NCBI GenBank assembly: GCA_963575745.1
Contig: CAUYUJ010019075.1
Location: 1 to 64,000, forward strand
Direction: 5' to 3'
From: Prorocentrum cordatum
Taxonomy: Eukaryota; Sar; Dinophyceae; Prorocentrales; Prorocentraceae
DNA: 64,000 nt
In this document: one piece after another, positions 39,085 through 48,881 of the stretch
Position numbering within the stretch: position 1 is the first letter of the stretch
Layout: the number at the start of each line of letters is the position of its first letter
Notes under the pieces: model-generated
What the model was told of the DNA's origin: nothing
The model's input: the letters and a program-made list of their open reading frames with translations, nothing else
Databases searched by the model: none
Made by a program: the position numbers and the translations under genes

Positions 39085-39266
39085 GCGACGACGACGGCGG
39101 CGAGGGCGACGAAGACCCGCAGGTGCGGAACTCGTCCTCGAAGTGCAACGCGCGCGCCTCAGTCCGCCCGCCGCCCCCGGTCCGTCTCCCCTCCGGCGGC
39201 GGGCGAGGGCCGAGGGCCGCAGGGTCGAGCATCGAGGCTGTCGTGCGCGCGCAGTGGCCCTGGCCG
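39085..39266 (-). CDS. Candidate upstream exon of the 38.6 kb minus-strand gene
   Basis: Behind an acceptor GGGCGCAG just after the A10 terminus, the minus frame reads SMLDPAALGPRPPPEGRRTG, TEARALHFEDEFRTC and GSSSPSPPSSSPG. Third positions are almost all G/C. The + strand is open too. The 3' boundary and phase with the next exon do not fit a simple join, so the link is tentative. Confidence 0.3.
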
Positions 39267-39271
39267 CTGCG

Positions 39272-39460
39272 CCCAGACCCCCTCGAGTTATGAAAAAATC
39301 ACGACGGGAGGTTCTGCATGATTTTTGGCCTCGGGGGGCCCTTGCCGGCCCTCGGGGCCGTCAAGAAAACGACTCAGGATGAAAAACCGGTCCCGGGGAA
39401 TGGGTCCAGACCTCTGGGGGTCGACGCCATGAAAAAAGCATGGCGTCGAGGGTCTTTGGG
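39272..39460 (+). mobile_element. Family A element, copy A10
   Basis: 189 bp, well preserved: CCCAGACCCCCTCGAGTTAT to GTCGAGGGTCTTTGGG, with a GACGCCATG / CATGGCGTC internal palindrome. Confidence 0.9.
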
Positions 39461-39464
39461 CGGC

Positions 39465-39625
39465 GCGCTCGCACGCCTCGGCCGTCGGCGCATTCTCGAA
39501 GGCCCTCGTCGCTTCCTGGAGGCTCTCTCGCTGTGGGGTGCCTTCCAGCAGCTGCGCGCTGCCGAGAGCGCCCCCGAGAGTGCGGGGATCGTTCCGGACG
39601 GCCGCTGGCGGCCCGAGTCATGGCC
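39465..39625 (+). repeat. Dispersed repeat V, copy 3
   Basis: CGTCGCTTCCTGGAGGCTCT, GCCTTCCAGCAGCTGCGCG and GGGATCGTTCCGGACGGCCG. One + frame reads RRFLEALSLWGAFQQLRAAE. Confidence 0.6.
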
Positions 39626-39651
39626 CGGAAACGGCATCCCCGACCAGATGT

Positions 39652-39826
39652 TGGGCGTTGCTTAATGGGGGGGTCACAAATGGGGGGGTCAGAAAAGGTC
39701 CCCTTTCGGGCCCCTCCAGAGCCCCTCCGGAGCCCCAGGGGGCTCGTTTAGGTACCGTTTGGGTACCTTTTCGGACCACCCTCACCAACCCCCCATTTAT
39801 GACCCCCCCATTACGCAACGCCCAAA
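39652..39826. mobile_element. Inverted-repeat element P
   Basis: About 27-bp ends: TTGGGCGTTGCTTAATGGGG at the left; CCCCCCATTACGCAACGCCC at the right. Inner AGAAAAGGTCCCC and GGTACCTTTTCGG also pair. 175 bp, non-coding. Confidence 0.75.
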
Positions 39827-39849
39827 GATGACCGTCGCCCGAGCCTCGC

Positions 39850-39998
39850 ATTTGTCCTTCCATTCGGCCTTTGGGGTCCGTTGTCCGTCCCGGGGCCGTC
39901 ATGAACGGGTCCATGGCGGAGAAGTGTCCCCGGCGAAGCGGTCGGGACCTCTGGGGCCGCACGTTGAAAGAAAGAAGCCACGCCGTCGGATGTCTGGG
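39850..39998 (+). mobile_element. Family A element, copy A11 (left end lost)
   Basis: TTCGGCCTTTGGGGTCCG, CCCGGGGCCGTCATGAACG and CCCCGGCGAAGCGGTCGGGA, ending CGCCGTCGGATGTCTGGG. Confidence 0.6.
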
Positions 39999-40599
39999 CT
40001 CCGGCGCGTCTCGCCCTCGGCGGAGAGCCAGCGAAAGTGAGACGGCGGCTGGCTCGCCAGCGGAAGGCTGGCGGGAGTCAACATCTCTGTGGTCAGGGGT
40101 CGTGGAGTTGGGCATGTGCTACCACCACTGCTGCTTCGGCTTCTGCTGCTACGACGACGGCGGCCACTTCTGCCGCCAACCTCGGGAGGCCCTCTCTGAG
40201 GCCCAGAAGGCCAGGAAACGCCCAAGAACTTCAATCCTCTTCCGACGACGACAACGACGGCGACGTCCGACGACCGACGTCGATGATGACGACCAGCGAC
40301 GATGGACAAGGTCGATGGACGATGGCGACGACAGACGTCGATGGTCGACGACGACGACGACGGACATCGACGACGAGGACCGACGACGACGCCGACGACG
40401 ACGCCGACGACTGACGACTGACGTCGATGGGCGACGACGGCGGACGACGGCCGGCGGTCAGAGGCCCTCGTGCCAGTGCTGGGCCCCTCGCTGCCGGACG
40501 CAGCGGCCTCGCGGGCGCTCGAGAGGCGCCCCGCGCCCTGTGCCGGACGCGGCAGCCGCGAGGCGCAACTCATGGAGCGTGTTTCTCTATTGCTTGGGG
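39999..40599. repeat. Spacer with (GAC)-rich array and weak repeat V (minus)
   Basis: 40175-40260 on the minus strand resembles repeat V (TTGGGCGTTTCCTGGCCTTC). 40235-40450 is GAC/GAT-rich. No gene recognised. Confidence 0.5.
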
Positions 40600-40790
40600 C
40601 ATCATGGGCATTAGAGCCCCGGGTCCCCAGGCCCCCCCCCTCTCCCCCCCATATAACGTAACGCCCCTCCCCCCCCCCGGGCGCTCCGGGCACTGCCGCT
40701 GTGCGCATCGGGCGCACGGCGGGGGGGATGCGTTACTATACCCCCCTCCCCGGCCCCTCCCCCCCCTCATAATGCCCATCATCGCCAAAG
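40600..40790. mobile_element. Inverted-repeat element Q
   Basis: Outer ends GGCATCATGGGCATTAG and CATAATGCCCATCATCGCC, inner ATATAACGTAACGCCCC and GGGGGATGCGTTACTATA. C-rich interior, about 190 bp. Confidence 0.65.
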
Positions 40791-41119
40791 ATAAAGAAAC
40801 GCGCTCGTGCCATCTTGCTGGCTCTTGCGAGTCGGCGCTGGCCGACGCCAGCCGACGCTACTCGGCGTCAGTCGGCGCTAATCGACTCTGATGCCGGTGC
40901 TGTCGCATCGATTGCCAGACGCGTGTGCGCGCTACTGCAGCCTAGAGTCCCAGAGATGGCATTTCGAGGACATGCAAGAGGCTCCCATGAGCTCCTCTCG
41001 AAGAGCCCCAAAAATTTCCGGGCTCCCCTAATCCTGGTGATGCGTTGTTTCCATCGAGTGCTTTCGTTCGCCGCCCCACGGAGACGACGACGGGGACGAC
41101 GGTTACCCTGTGTTGTTTT
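40791..41119. other. No gene recognised
   Basis: Contains short GTCGGCGCT/GCCGACGCCAGCCGACGC repeats at 40845-40890; otherwise unremarkable. Confidence 0.4.
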
Positions 41120-41270
41120 TCAAGTGTTCGTCGGCCTTCGGAGTTCCTCGTCGGTTCCTGCAGGCTTTCTCGCCCTGGGATGCCTTCCAGCAGCTGCGCC
41201 TCGCCGTGGCAGGGTTCTGGGGTGGCCAGGATCGTCTCGAACGGTTGTTGGAGGCTTGAGGTATGTCCTA
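41120..41270 (+). repeat. Dispersed repeat V, copy 4
   Basis: TTCGTCGGCCTTCGGAGTTC, GATGCCTTCCAGCAGCTGCG and AGGATCGTCTCGAACGG. One frame reads RRFLQAFSPWDAFQQLRLAV. Confidence 0.6.
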
Positions 41271-42262
41271 CAAACCAGGTTTCTGGAGATAAGTTTTTCA
41301 ATCCCGGCGTGCCCCCAGGGATGAAGCCACCTAGCACGGACCCTATCTCTGGCGCGCATGAAGTAGGTCTTTCATTACCCGTTTATCTTCTCATTCCCCT
41401 TCTCCCCACGCGAGCTTGAGTCGGTCCAGCACGATGGCCCAACAAAAAGGGAACATCGATTGCGTGGAGCAAGTGGAAGACGCCATGATGTGAGGTTGAA
41501 TCGCACATTGGGTGTGATTGGCGAGGCGAATTGTACATTGTTTCTTCGTGTTTGTTCCTTATGTTTTCGTCGAGGTACCAGATCGACCCCGATTTCTCCA
41601 TGTCCACAAAGACCGCTTTGAAGTGATCGAGCGCTGCTTCCTGCCAGAATCAGTCGGCACCCATCCAGGATGGGAAAAGCAGTTTCTGCGCCGTCAAGAT
41701 GCGCTGCAATGTCGCCGCTTGCCTCTTCTGCTCCTGCCGGGGCACCAGTCGATGCATTGGCGCCCCGAGGCGTTTCGGAACACATTGCAAAAAAGGCTTG
41801 GAAGATGATGCCAATTCGGAACGCTCGAGCTGACCTTTGGCAGGGCAGAGCGCTCCTCGCTGCCGTCCAAGATTCAAGCCCGCTTCTGCGATTGAAATAT
41901 GTATGTACGTGCATTGATAGGTTCATATAAATAAAACGGACGAGTCGCTTCAAGAAAATAGCAGCCGCCCGTGGACAGGCTCAGGGAAAAAAAAGGTAAG
42001 CAGCGCATACAAACGATTCGATTAAGTAAGTGGTAGAGCGGTCTGTAGATAAGTGGAATATTGACACGATTCCTGAGTGGCCGCCTGGGGCCACGTTCAA
42101 ATTGGAGGGAGGGGCCGTTTGATGAGCTGGGGTGGGGAGATTTCCCCCCCCCCTGTTGCGGTCAAGAAGGGACCCCGGTTGTAGAAAACTGGAAGGGCGT
42201 CGTGATAGGGGGTGTGGCGCACCCCCTTCTGCGCGCCAGCGTTGCACGGAGGCGCCGGCTTT
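41271..42262. other. Downstream flank of the 42.3-43.1 kb gene
   Basis: Low-repeat, moderately GC-rich sequence. Frames open on both strands around 41375-41953, but no homologue is recognised. It presumably holds the 3' UTR and intergenic DNA of the minus-strand gene. Confidence 0.35.
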
Positions 42263-42787
42263 TTACCGCGTTTTGGCATGCGCACTTCGGCGCCGTGGTG
42301 AAGAAGGCGCCGCGTCGTTGGGGCATCCCCCTCGGCGGCCCAGTGCCTGGTTTGTGGAACAGGTAGCCAGATGTTCCCGCAACGCACGAAAAAATTGATA
42401 TGCTAGCGCAAGTGCGCTGGCGGTGAGCAGCAAGTCACGTTTGGAGATTGTCGTGGAGAGTGCTCCTTGGAAACACAGGCGTGCGGAAAGCCTGTTGGAC
42501 TTCGCTCCAGGCGGGCAGCTTTGAAACATGTCAAGGAGGGCTCTTGACTGTCCTTGGATGTCATTCAGCTCGTGTGCGAAGCTAGAGGCGCGCTGCTGCA
42601 TCGCCGTGATACTCGTGGTTCGAGCAGTGTCGCGTTCCTGGGCAGGCTGCTGCCTGGCCACGGTGTGGCGTTTGCGTGGGTGCTCGTCTCCGCTCGGTGG
42701 GCTGCGCTGGTGCCGCTCGGGCACTTGCGCCCTGCTGGGTGGCACCAGGCCCGCAGTTCCAGTTCCCTGGTGGGGCGGGGGTCGGGA
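42263..42787 (-). CDS. Unknown protein, terminal exon
   Basis: Minus-strand exon of 175 codons ending at a stop at 42265-42263. It begins SRPPPHQGTGTAGLVPPSRA after an acceptor CTGCCACCAG whose pyrimidine tract is a (TCC)n microsatellite. It continues QQPAQERDTARTTSITAMQQ, RASSFAHELNDIQGQSRALL, DMFQSCPPGAKSNRLSARL, then LLLTASALALAYQFFRALRE and an Arg/Ser-rich tail. The first half is Pro/Gln-rich and probably disordered; the middle looks helical. It joins in phase 0 to 43103-42942. Not recognised. Confidence 0.5.
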   Translation of the reverse strand, partial: SRPPPHQGTGTAGLVPPSRAQVPERHQRSPPSGDEHPRKRHTVARQQPAQERDTARTTSITAMQQRASSFAHELNDIQGQSRALLDMFQSCPPGAKSNRLSARLCFQGALSTTISKRDLLLTASALALAYQFFRALREHLATCSTNQALGRRGGCPNDAAPSSPRRRSAHAKTR

Positions 42788-42941
42788 CTGGTGGCAGGAG
42801 GAGGAGGAGGAGGAGGAGGAGGAGGAGGAGGAGGAGGAGGAGGTGGGGGTTGTGGTGTGCCCCCGTATTGGCCAGCTCTGTGGGTTGGGGCGACGGCGCT
42901 AGGCCGGTGTACGTCGGATTTGGTGCGAGGCCCTGACTGAC

Positions 42942-43103
42942 GGCGCGTTCACGCAACAGCATTAGGTATTCCTTTTCTCTTTGGAAGTTGTCGGGGGGGA
43001 TACCCCACGGATCGTCAAGGTCGTCATGGTACTTTGGCCCTGGCGGGCCTTGAAAGTGAGGTGGGTCACGGGATGAGCCTGGTGGTTCATCCCCCCGCCC
43101 CCT
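42942..43103 (-). CDS. Unknown protein, internal exon
   Basis: 54 codons: GRGDEPPGSSRDPPHFQGPP, GPKYHDDLDDPWGIPPDNFQ, REKEYLMLLRERA. It is preceded on the minus strand by a long (CT)n tract ending CTCTCGCCAG (AG at 43105-43104) and followed by a donor GTCAGT at 42941. Splicing to 42787 keeps the frame; reading straight through the 154-bp intron would give a Leu run and then a different frame. Earlier exons and the start codon lie beyond 43103 and were not found. Confidence 0.5.
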
Positions 43104-43235
43104 CTGGCGAGAGGGTTGGGCGAGAACGAAAGAGAGAGAGAGAGAGAGAACAATAAAGAAAGAAATAAAGAGAAAGAGAGAGAGAGAGAACAAAAAAAAG
43201 AAAGAGAGAGAGAGAGACATAACGAGGAAACGGGA
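43104..43235 (-). promoter_or_regulatory. (GA)n tract acting as a candidate polypyrimidine tract
   Basis: GA-rich on +, so CT-rich on the transcribed-sense minus strand, stopping about 20 bp before the CGCCAG acceptor. Confidence 0.45.
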
Positions 43236-43875
43236 GTGGGGGAGGAGCAGGCGGGAGGAGAGACAAGGGAGACTGGGAGGTCGAGGAGGGGTGGACGGTG
43301 AAGAACGTGGGGAGAAGGAGGAGGCAATGCGCGCAGAGCCTCTGTCTCCCTTGCTCTCTGCCTCCCTTTCTCTCTCTCTCTCTCTTTTTCCATCCGCGTT
43401 CCACGTTTCACCATCCACGGCCTGCCCAGTCAGTTTCTTGACTGCCCGCAGGGGGCCGCTCCCGGCAGGGAGTGGACGTCAGGCCTCTCTCTTTCTCTCT
43501 CCCTCTCTCCCTCCCTCTCTATCTCTCTCGTCGCCGCCGCCGACGCCGACGACGCCACCGTCGCCGTCGTCGCCACCGACGCCGCCGCCGGGGAGAAGCC
43601 CGGGAGGCACTTCGCGCACCTGGCGCAGCTGGCCAAGGGCCACTCGCAGTCGGCGCCTCCGCGCGGGCGCGCGCGGGCCTGGCGCGCGCGGGGCGGCCGG
43701 GGGCACCCGGCAGGGGGGGCCGGCGACCGACGGGGGGCTGCCCTCGCGGGGCCCCAGCGCATCGCGAGAGGGAGCACGGCCCACGGTTTCTCTTGTGAAG
43801 TTCGGCCTCATGGGGGATGAGCCGGCCCCGGGGAGCTGGTCCAGTCCCGGGGAATCGGTCCGTGTGATGCGTGTC
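43236..43875. other. Coding-like GC-rich block with CT tracts
   Basis: 43525-43800 has near-saturated third-position GC in a + frame (GEKPGRHFAHLAQLAKGHSQ) and also on the minus strand (CEWPLASCARCAKCLPGFSP). (CT)n runs lie at 43365-43388 and 43480-43525. Strand and boundaries cannot be decided. Confidence 0.25.
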
Positions 43876-44030
43876 TGATGTGTGATGTGTTTTTGGTGTG
43901 TGTGTGTGTGAATGGTGTCTGTGTTGTTGTGTTGTCTGATGTGTGTCTGATGTGTGTGTGTGTGTGTGTGTCTGATATGTGTGCTCTGTGTTCGTTGTGT
44001 GCGTGGTGTGTGTGGTGTGGGTGTGCGACG
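43876..44030 (+). repeat. (TG)n-rich stretch
   Basis: GTGTGTGTC, TGATGTGTG units, degenerate. Confidence 0.85.
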
Positions 44031-44284
44031 GGAAGGAGGCGGAGGGTAGGAGAAGAGACGCGGGTGCGACGCGGGAGTGGAGGAAACCAGCACCCCACTT
44101 AGCATGTGAGGAAAAGGAGAGAGAGGGAGAGAAAAACACAAAGAATCAGACATGTTCCAGAAGCGAGGGCCATTAGATACTCTAGAAGTCCTGGGGCGTC
44201 CCATGAGGCGATCCTATCATGGCATCGTTCTTGTCTGGGTGCGGGGGGCACCTCCTCAGAGTGGACGTTATGGACAGGTGGATG
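44031..44284. other. No gene recognised
   Basis: Purine-rich then mixed spacer. Confidence 0.3.
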
Positions 44285-44309
44285 ACGTCCACGATGATGA
44301 TGCTGATGC

Positions 44310-44356
<47 letters not shown>

Positions 44357-44608
44357 ATGGTGGTGGTTGCGATGGTGATGATAATGGTGGTGGTATTGGT
44401 GATGATGGCGATGGTGCTGATGATGCTGACGATGAAACTGATGACGATGATCATGGTAATGATGACAATGCTGATGATGATGACGATGCTGATCCTGCTG
44501 ATGATCACCATCATGGTCATGATCATGATCATGATGGTGACGGCGATGACGACGATGAGGATGATGACGATAATGATGATGAGATGATGGTGATGATGAT
44601 GATGATGC

Positions 44609-44649
<41 letters not shown>

Positions 44650-44935
44650 GTGAAGAGGAGGAGGTTGGGGATGATGCTGATACTGATACTGATGCTGTTG
44701 ATGCTGCTGATGATGCTGCTGATGGTGATGGTGATGGTGATGATGATAGTGATGCCGATGAAAATGGTGATAGTGATGGTGATGGTGATGGTGATGGTGA
44801 TGATGCTGCTGATGATTATCATCATCATCATCAGCATCATCATCATCATCATGATGCTGATGGTGGTGATGATGATGTTGCTGCTGATGATGACGACTCG
44901 ATCGTCTTGATTTGTCATGAATGTGGAGCCTCGGC
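44285..44935 (+). repeat. (GAT)n microsatellite, about 650 bp
   Basis: GATGAT units with GCT, GGT and GAC variants. Open in all frames as poly-Asp, poly-Met or, on the minus strand, poly-His/Ile. Confidence 0.95.
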
Positions 44936-45659
44936 GGCAATGCTAATTGTGATGCTGATGATGGTCAAGGTGGCGGTGGCGATGTCTGCGACGGTGATGA
45001 CGTCCGCGTTTGGGTTGATTTGGGTCATCTGGGGCCCCGCCGCTGAAGAGGAGCGGAGGGGTGCGTACTCTCTCTCTCTCTTTCTCTCGCTGGGCAGCGT
45101 CTCTCGGAGCCTGCGCGTGATGCCAGCCGCTGCTGCGACGACGGACCGCGACCACGACCGCCACCACGACGACGATGACGACCCGCAGCCACGGCCAGGG
45201 GAGTCGCAACGACTGCAGTGACACCTCGAACACGACGACGACGCTGATGACCCAAACGATAACGGTGACGGCCACGACGACCGCCGCCACGATTACGAGC
45301 ACCACGACTGCGAAGTCCGCGACACCTGCCCAGACGACCACCACGACGACCATGACGACCATGACGACTTCAGCGACGACCACGACGACCACAGCCACGA
45401 CGACGACCGCGACGACTACGGCGACCACGACCACGGTGGCGATCGATCGATGGCGATACTGGCCAATCATCTGCATTGCCGCGTTGCTCTGCTCCTTTTG
45501 CGCAGGGGGGGCGGGGGCGACTCGGGGCCCACGACCTGGGGCCCGAACGCCGTTCGGCCGCCGAGTGGTCCCCCCGACCGCGGCAAGACCCGAGCCCGCC
45601 CCGCCCTGAACTGCCTGACAGGCGATCGCGACCTCCAGGGCGGCTTGGGCCTGGATCTC
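44936..45659 (+). other. ACG/ACC-rich region with a Thr-rich open frame
   Basis: A + frame at 45175-45609 is more than half Thr (CACGACGACC-type repeats), then has a hydrophobic stretch WPIICIAALLCSFCAGGAGA, like a mucin-type ectodomain plus membrane anchor. The minus frame is a Val-rich repeat and equally open. It is more likely a decayed trinucleotide array, but an exon cannot be excluded. A related shorter array follows at 45.9-46.3 kb. Confidence 0.3.
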
Positions 45660-45841
45660 TTCCCTCCCGTCCCTCCTCCTCCTCCTTCCCTCCTGTTCTC
45701 TTTTTCCTCCTCCTCCTCCTCCTCCTCCTCCTCCTCCTCCTCCTCCTTCTCTCCCCATCCTCCTCTCCTCCTCCTCCTCCTCCTCCTCCTCCTCCTCCTC
45801 CTCCTTCTCCTCCTCCTCCTCCTCCTCCTCCCGGGCGCCAG
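45660..45841 (+). promoter_or_regulatory. (TCC)n tract ending in a candidate 3' splice site
   Basis: Nearly pure TCC ending CCCGGGCGCCAG at 45841. Confidence 0.45.
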
Positions 45842-46366
45842 CCGCCGCGACGATGACGGCGACGGGTGAAGACGAGGGACGACGACGACGACGGACGTCG
45901 AAGGCGGACGACGACGACGAGTGCCGCAAAAATGACGAACAAGATCGCTGCGACCACGGCGACCACTGCGGCGACCACGGCCACCACAACGACCACCACG
46001 ACGCAGACGAGGTGGACGACATCGACGAAACCAGGCTGAGCCTGGATCGCTTCCCTCCCACGACGCCGACGATAACGACCACGACGGTGGCGACGGCGGC
46101 GACCACGACGCAGACGACGGCGAGGATGGACACCAACGATGACCACGTGCACGGGCGAAGACGGCGAGGAGCGACAACTATGACGACCTCGATGGCGACG
46201 ACGTCGGCGAGGACGGCCCAGATGGCCGGGACCGCGGCGGCGACGCCAGCGACGACGCCGACGACGACGGCCACGACGACGGACCACGCCGCGGGGCCGC
46301 GTCCGCGGGGCCACGGCGGCGGCGGTCCGCCACGGCCCGCGCCCCGCCGCGCGCGAGAGAGGTGCT
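45842..46366 (+). CDS. Candidate exon, acidic/His and Thr-rich protein
   Basis: Behind the GCGCCAG acceptor a + frame reads ATGEDEGRRRRRTSKADDDD, ECRKNDEQDRCDHGDHCGDH, ADEVDDIDETRLSLDRFPP, then a Thr/Ala-rich tail to a stop at about 46366-46368. The DNA is partly GAC repeat, so openness is weak evidence. Minus frames are also open. Confidence 0.3.
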
Positions 46367-46664
46367 GAGCAGACGCGCCGCCTGCCTCCTGCAGGTGGGC
46401 CAGACGCGCGCCGCTCCCCCCCCCCCCCCCGCACGCGCGCGGGGTGGCCGCCCTTCTGTCGATGGGCCCCACGGCCGTTCGGAGGGCCCTCGGGATGGCG
46501 AAAGCGGGAGGGGCCGAGAAGCCTCGGGATCCGTTTCCCCTTGGATTATCTCTCCTCCCTGCCGGGCCGAGTCCTACGGGAGGCAGGCAAATCCAACCTT
46601 GATGCCCCGGCTCGAGGCGTGTGGCCAGGGCCTTGTGCCAAGGCCAGGACACTGAACGTTGCCT
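46367..46664. other. No gene recognised
   Basis: GC-rich with a run of 14 C near 46417-46430. Confidence 0.3.
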
Positions 46665-46810
46665 TGGATCCTATCAGCCTGAAGCAGATCCCGATCCCTA
46701 TGATTGGCATCGCCTTCTCTCGATGCCGATCTTACGGGTTCTTCCAGTTTGTGAGGACGCATCCCTAGGATTGTCCTCGCCTTGTGGCTTGTCAATCTGA
46801 GGGATCGGAG
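46665..46810. mobile_element. Element K, diverged copy K2
   Basis: ATCAGCCTGAAGCAGATCCC, ATCCCTATGATTGGCATCGC and CGATGCCGATCTTACGGGTT follow the order of K1 at 17797-17950. The right end is less clear. Confidence 0.5.
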
Positions 46811-47395
46811 GGGGGTGAGATCGCAGTGGAACGGAGTGCTCCCACCGGGGAATCGGTTTCGGTTTCGTGTTCGCGTCGTGCGCGCAGGCAAGGCCAAGCT
46901 GCGTGGCCGCGCGAGAGGAATGACCCCGCCGTCGTTAGGGCGACTCGGATGCAGTGGACCGCCCCTCCGCCCCCGGTGGGCGCGCGGTGGCTTGGGGTGT
47001 CCCGCCATGGTGTCCTGTGGTGTCCCGTTGGTGTCCTGTTGGTGTCTCGTCGGTGTTCCGTCGGCGATGGGCGGGCTGTGGCCGGGGGTGTCCCGACTTG
47101 GTATCCATTGTAAAGGCGATAGTGAGATCGATCATGAGATCGCTAGAATGGGATGGACAGTGAGATCAAAAGTGGGATCGTCAGTGAGGTTGATCGGTTG
47201 ATTGTGACTTTGGCTGTGCTCGCGCTGTCGGATGCGCAGGCAGGCGACGTCCCCTGGGTCGTGCAGGCGTCGCGGGGACAGGTGATCTCCCCTGGGGCGA
47301 GCACAATGGGATCGATCACACAATCGATTTGTGCTAACACTGGCCGTGAGGTCGATCGTGGGATCGATTGAGCGTGATCGAAAGCGGGGACATCG
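46811..47395 (+). repeat. Short tandem repeats GGTGTCC and GATCGATC
   Basis: 46996-47070 has seven units of about 11 bp around GGTGTCCCGTT. 47105-47395 is rich in TGGGATCGATC words. Between, 47214-47308 is flanked by inverted TGTGCTCGCG / GGGCGAGCACA and may be a small insertion. Confidence 0.55.
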
Positions 47396-47781
47396 TCATC
47401 ACGCGTCGTCGCTAACTCGAGGGCCCGGCACCACCATCGCCATCCGCGCACCCCTCGCAGTTGCCAGCAGCTGGTTTTCTCTCCCCCGCCCGACGTTTTT
47501 TATGTCCCCTGGGGGCTCCCCCGAACAGGAACGTCGGGGTGGCGGGCCTTTTCTCTCCTCCTCGCCCCTCCCCCCTCCGTGGCCCGCGGTGCTTCGCACA
47601 GCGCCCAAGACGCTGCTCTGTTCCCGAAGGGTGGTCGTGCAGGTGGGGGGTACAGCTCGCGGCTGGCCAGGAGCGGCAGCAGCCGCCAGCGCACCCTGCC
47701 GCGCGTGCGCGCGGCCGCGCCGAGGACCTCCGGCTCTGCTTCGTGAGAATGGCCTGCCAGGCGCGGCGTCGTCGCCGCCGC
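47396..47781. other. GC-rich, no gene recognised
   Basis: Open frames on both strands with high third-position GC; possibly exonic, but nothing is recognised. Confidence 0.25.
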
Positions 47782-48035
47782 TGGTCAAGCAGTGGCGAAG
47801 CGTCCCGGCGCGCTTATAGCCCCACCAAACAATGTTCTAAGACCATTTTGTGGTTCCCACGAAATGTTCTTAGAACATTTCTGGCTGGGACTGTTTTGTT
47901 GTAGCACATCGGGTCTATGTCATGAGAACATTGTTTTTGCTCTTAGAACATGTTTGGGTTTATAAGAAGATTTCGTGGCATGACTATAGGAATGCCGGGA
48001 CGGTCGGTCCCTGTTCAAGCTGGTCGCCGCCGCTT
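47782..48035 (+). repeat. Dispersed repeat R, copy 1
   Basis: Starts AGCAGTGGCGAAGCGTCC and ends GGGACGGTCGGTCCCTG. Contains the perfect 19-bp palindrome AAATGTTCTTAGAACATTT (47862-47880) and related TTCTAAGA and CTTAGAACATG words. The partner is 51836-52118. Confidence 0.75.
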
Positions 48036-48378
48036 CTGGCGCGGTTCAAACTGACACCGCGCACGGTGCCCGTTGTGCTGCGCCCCCCCCCCCCAGGCAG
48101 CCTTCGAACGCGCCGACAGTTTCGCGGTTCGCAATCGCCTAGGGACGGTGAGGTCTAATCTGCAGCCGCGCCTGGCACCCACTATGCTGCCACCCCCCTG
48201 CAGCTGCCCCCCCCCCCCCCCAACAGCCGCCGTGCTGCGGCCGGCGTCGTCGCCGCTGCTGGTCGCCGCCGCTCCTGCCGTCCGCCGTGGAGGGCCCTCG
48301 GCAAGAGTTCCCAGAGGGCTTCTTGGGAGCCAGAGGGCCTCTGAGGAGCCACCTGCCTTCTGGGAGGCCGCCCCCCTC
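48036..48378. other. GC-rich spacer
   Basis: Two C-runs (48086, 48210) and GCCGCTGCTGGTCGCCGCCGC words; no gene recognised. Confidence 0.3.
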
Positions 48379-48386
48379 GCCTCCCC

Positions 48387-48565
48387 TTAGGTGGGGCCTG
48401 TCCCGCTGCAGTTGGAGAATTCCAAAATAGTCCAAATATCGGCAGGGGACTACCTTTTTGTGTAATAGCATGTGTGTCCAATGTTTTAAAACATCTGACT
48501 CTTTGTTATGCCTATGTTTTATTTTTCGTCCAAAACCCGCCTGTAGGAGGGCATGCCCGACCCAG
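48387..48565 (+). mobile_element. Family B element, copy B9
   Basis: 179 bp between perfect 8-bp target duplications GCCTCCCC (48379-48386 and 48566-48573). Ends TTAGGTGGGGCCTGTCCC and GGCATGCCCGACCCAG. Confidence 0.9.
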
Positions 48566-48719
48566 GCCTCCCCCCCGTGTGCGCCAAGTTGTGGCGTTGC
48601 GCGCGACGACGTATATAAAGGACCAGGACCCTGAGGGAAGCGGGTCCCGAGCTGCTCCTCGTCGTCGGGCCCCCGGGGCCCGAGGCTCCCGGACCCGCCT
48701 CCCTCGGTGCTCCCAAGTC

Positions 48720-48794
48720 GTCGCCGCTGCTGTCGCCGTCCTCGCCGTCGTCGCGTCGTCGTCGGTCGTGGTCGGCGTCCTCGTCGTCGGCGTC

Positions 48795-48857
<63 letters not shown>

Positions 48858-48859
48858 CG
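48720..48859 (+). repeat. (GTC)n microsatellite abutting the spliced-leader relic
   Basis: GTC/CGTC array; its last units run straight into the spliced-leader-like sequence. Confidence 0.9.
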
Positions 48860-48881
48860 TCCGTCGCCATTTTGGCTCAAG
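48860..48881 (+). other. Relic of the dinoflagellate trans-spliced leader
   Basis: The 22 bases match the conserved dinoflagellate spliced leader (which is added to the 5' end of nuclear mRNAs) at all positions but one: it has CCGTCGCC where the leader has CCGTAGCC, then CCATTTTGGCTCAAG exactly. It is followed by CGGGTTCC, not by the GGTA donor of an SL RNA gene. So it is most simply the 5' end of a reverse-transcribed mRNA. Confidence 0.85.

Noticed and set aside
48860-48881. A spliced-leader RNA gene
   Set aside because: The leader-like 22 bases are followed by CGGGTTCC, not a GGTA donor and Sm-site region, so it is a relic in a retrocopy.
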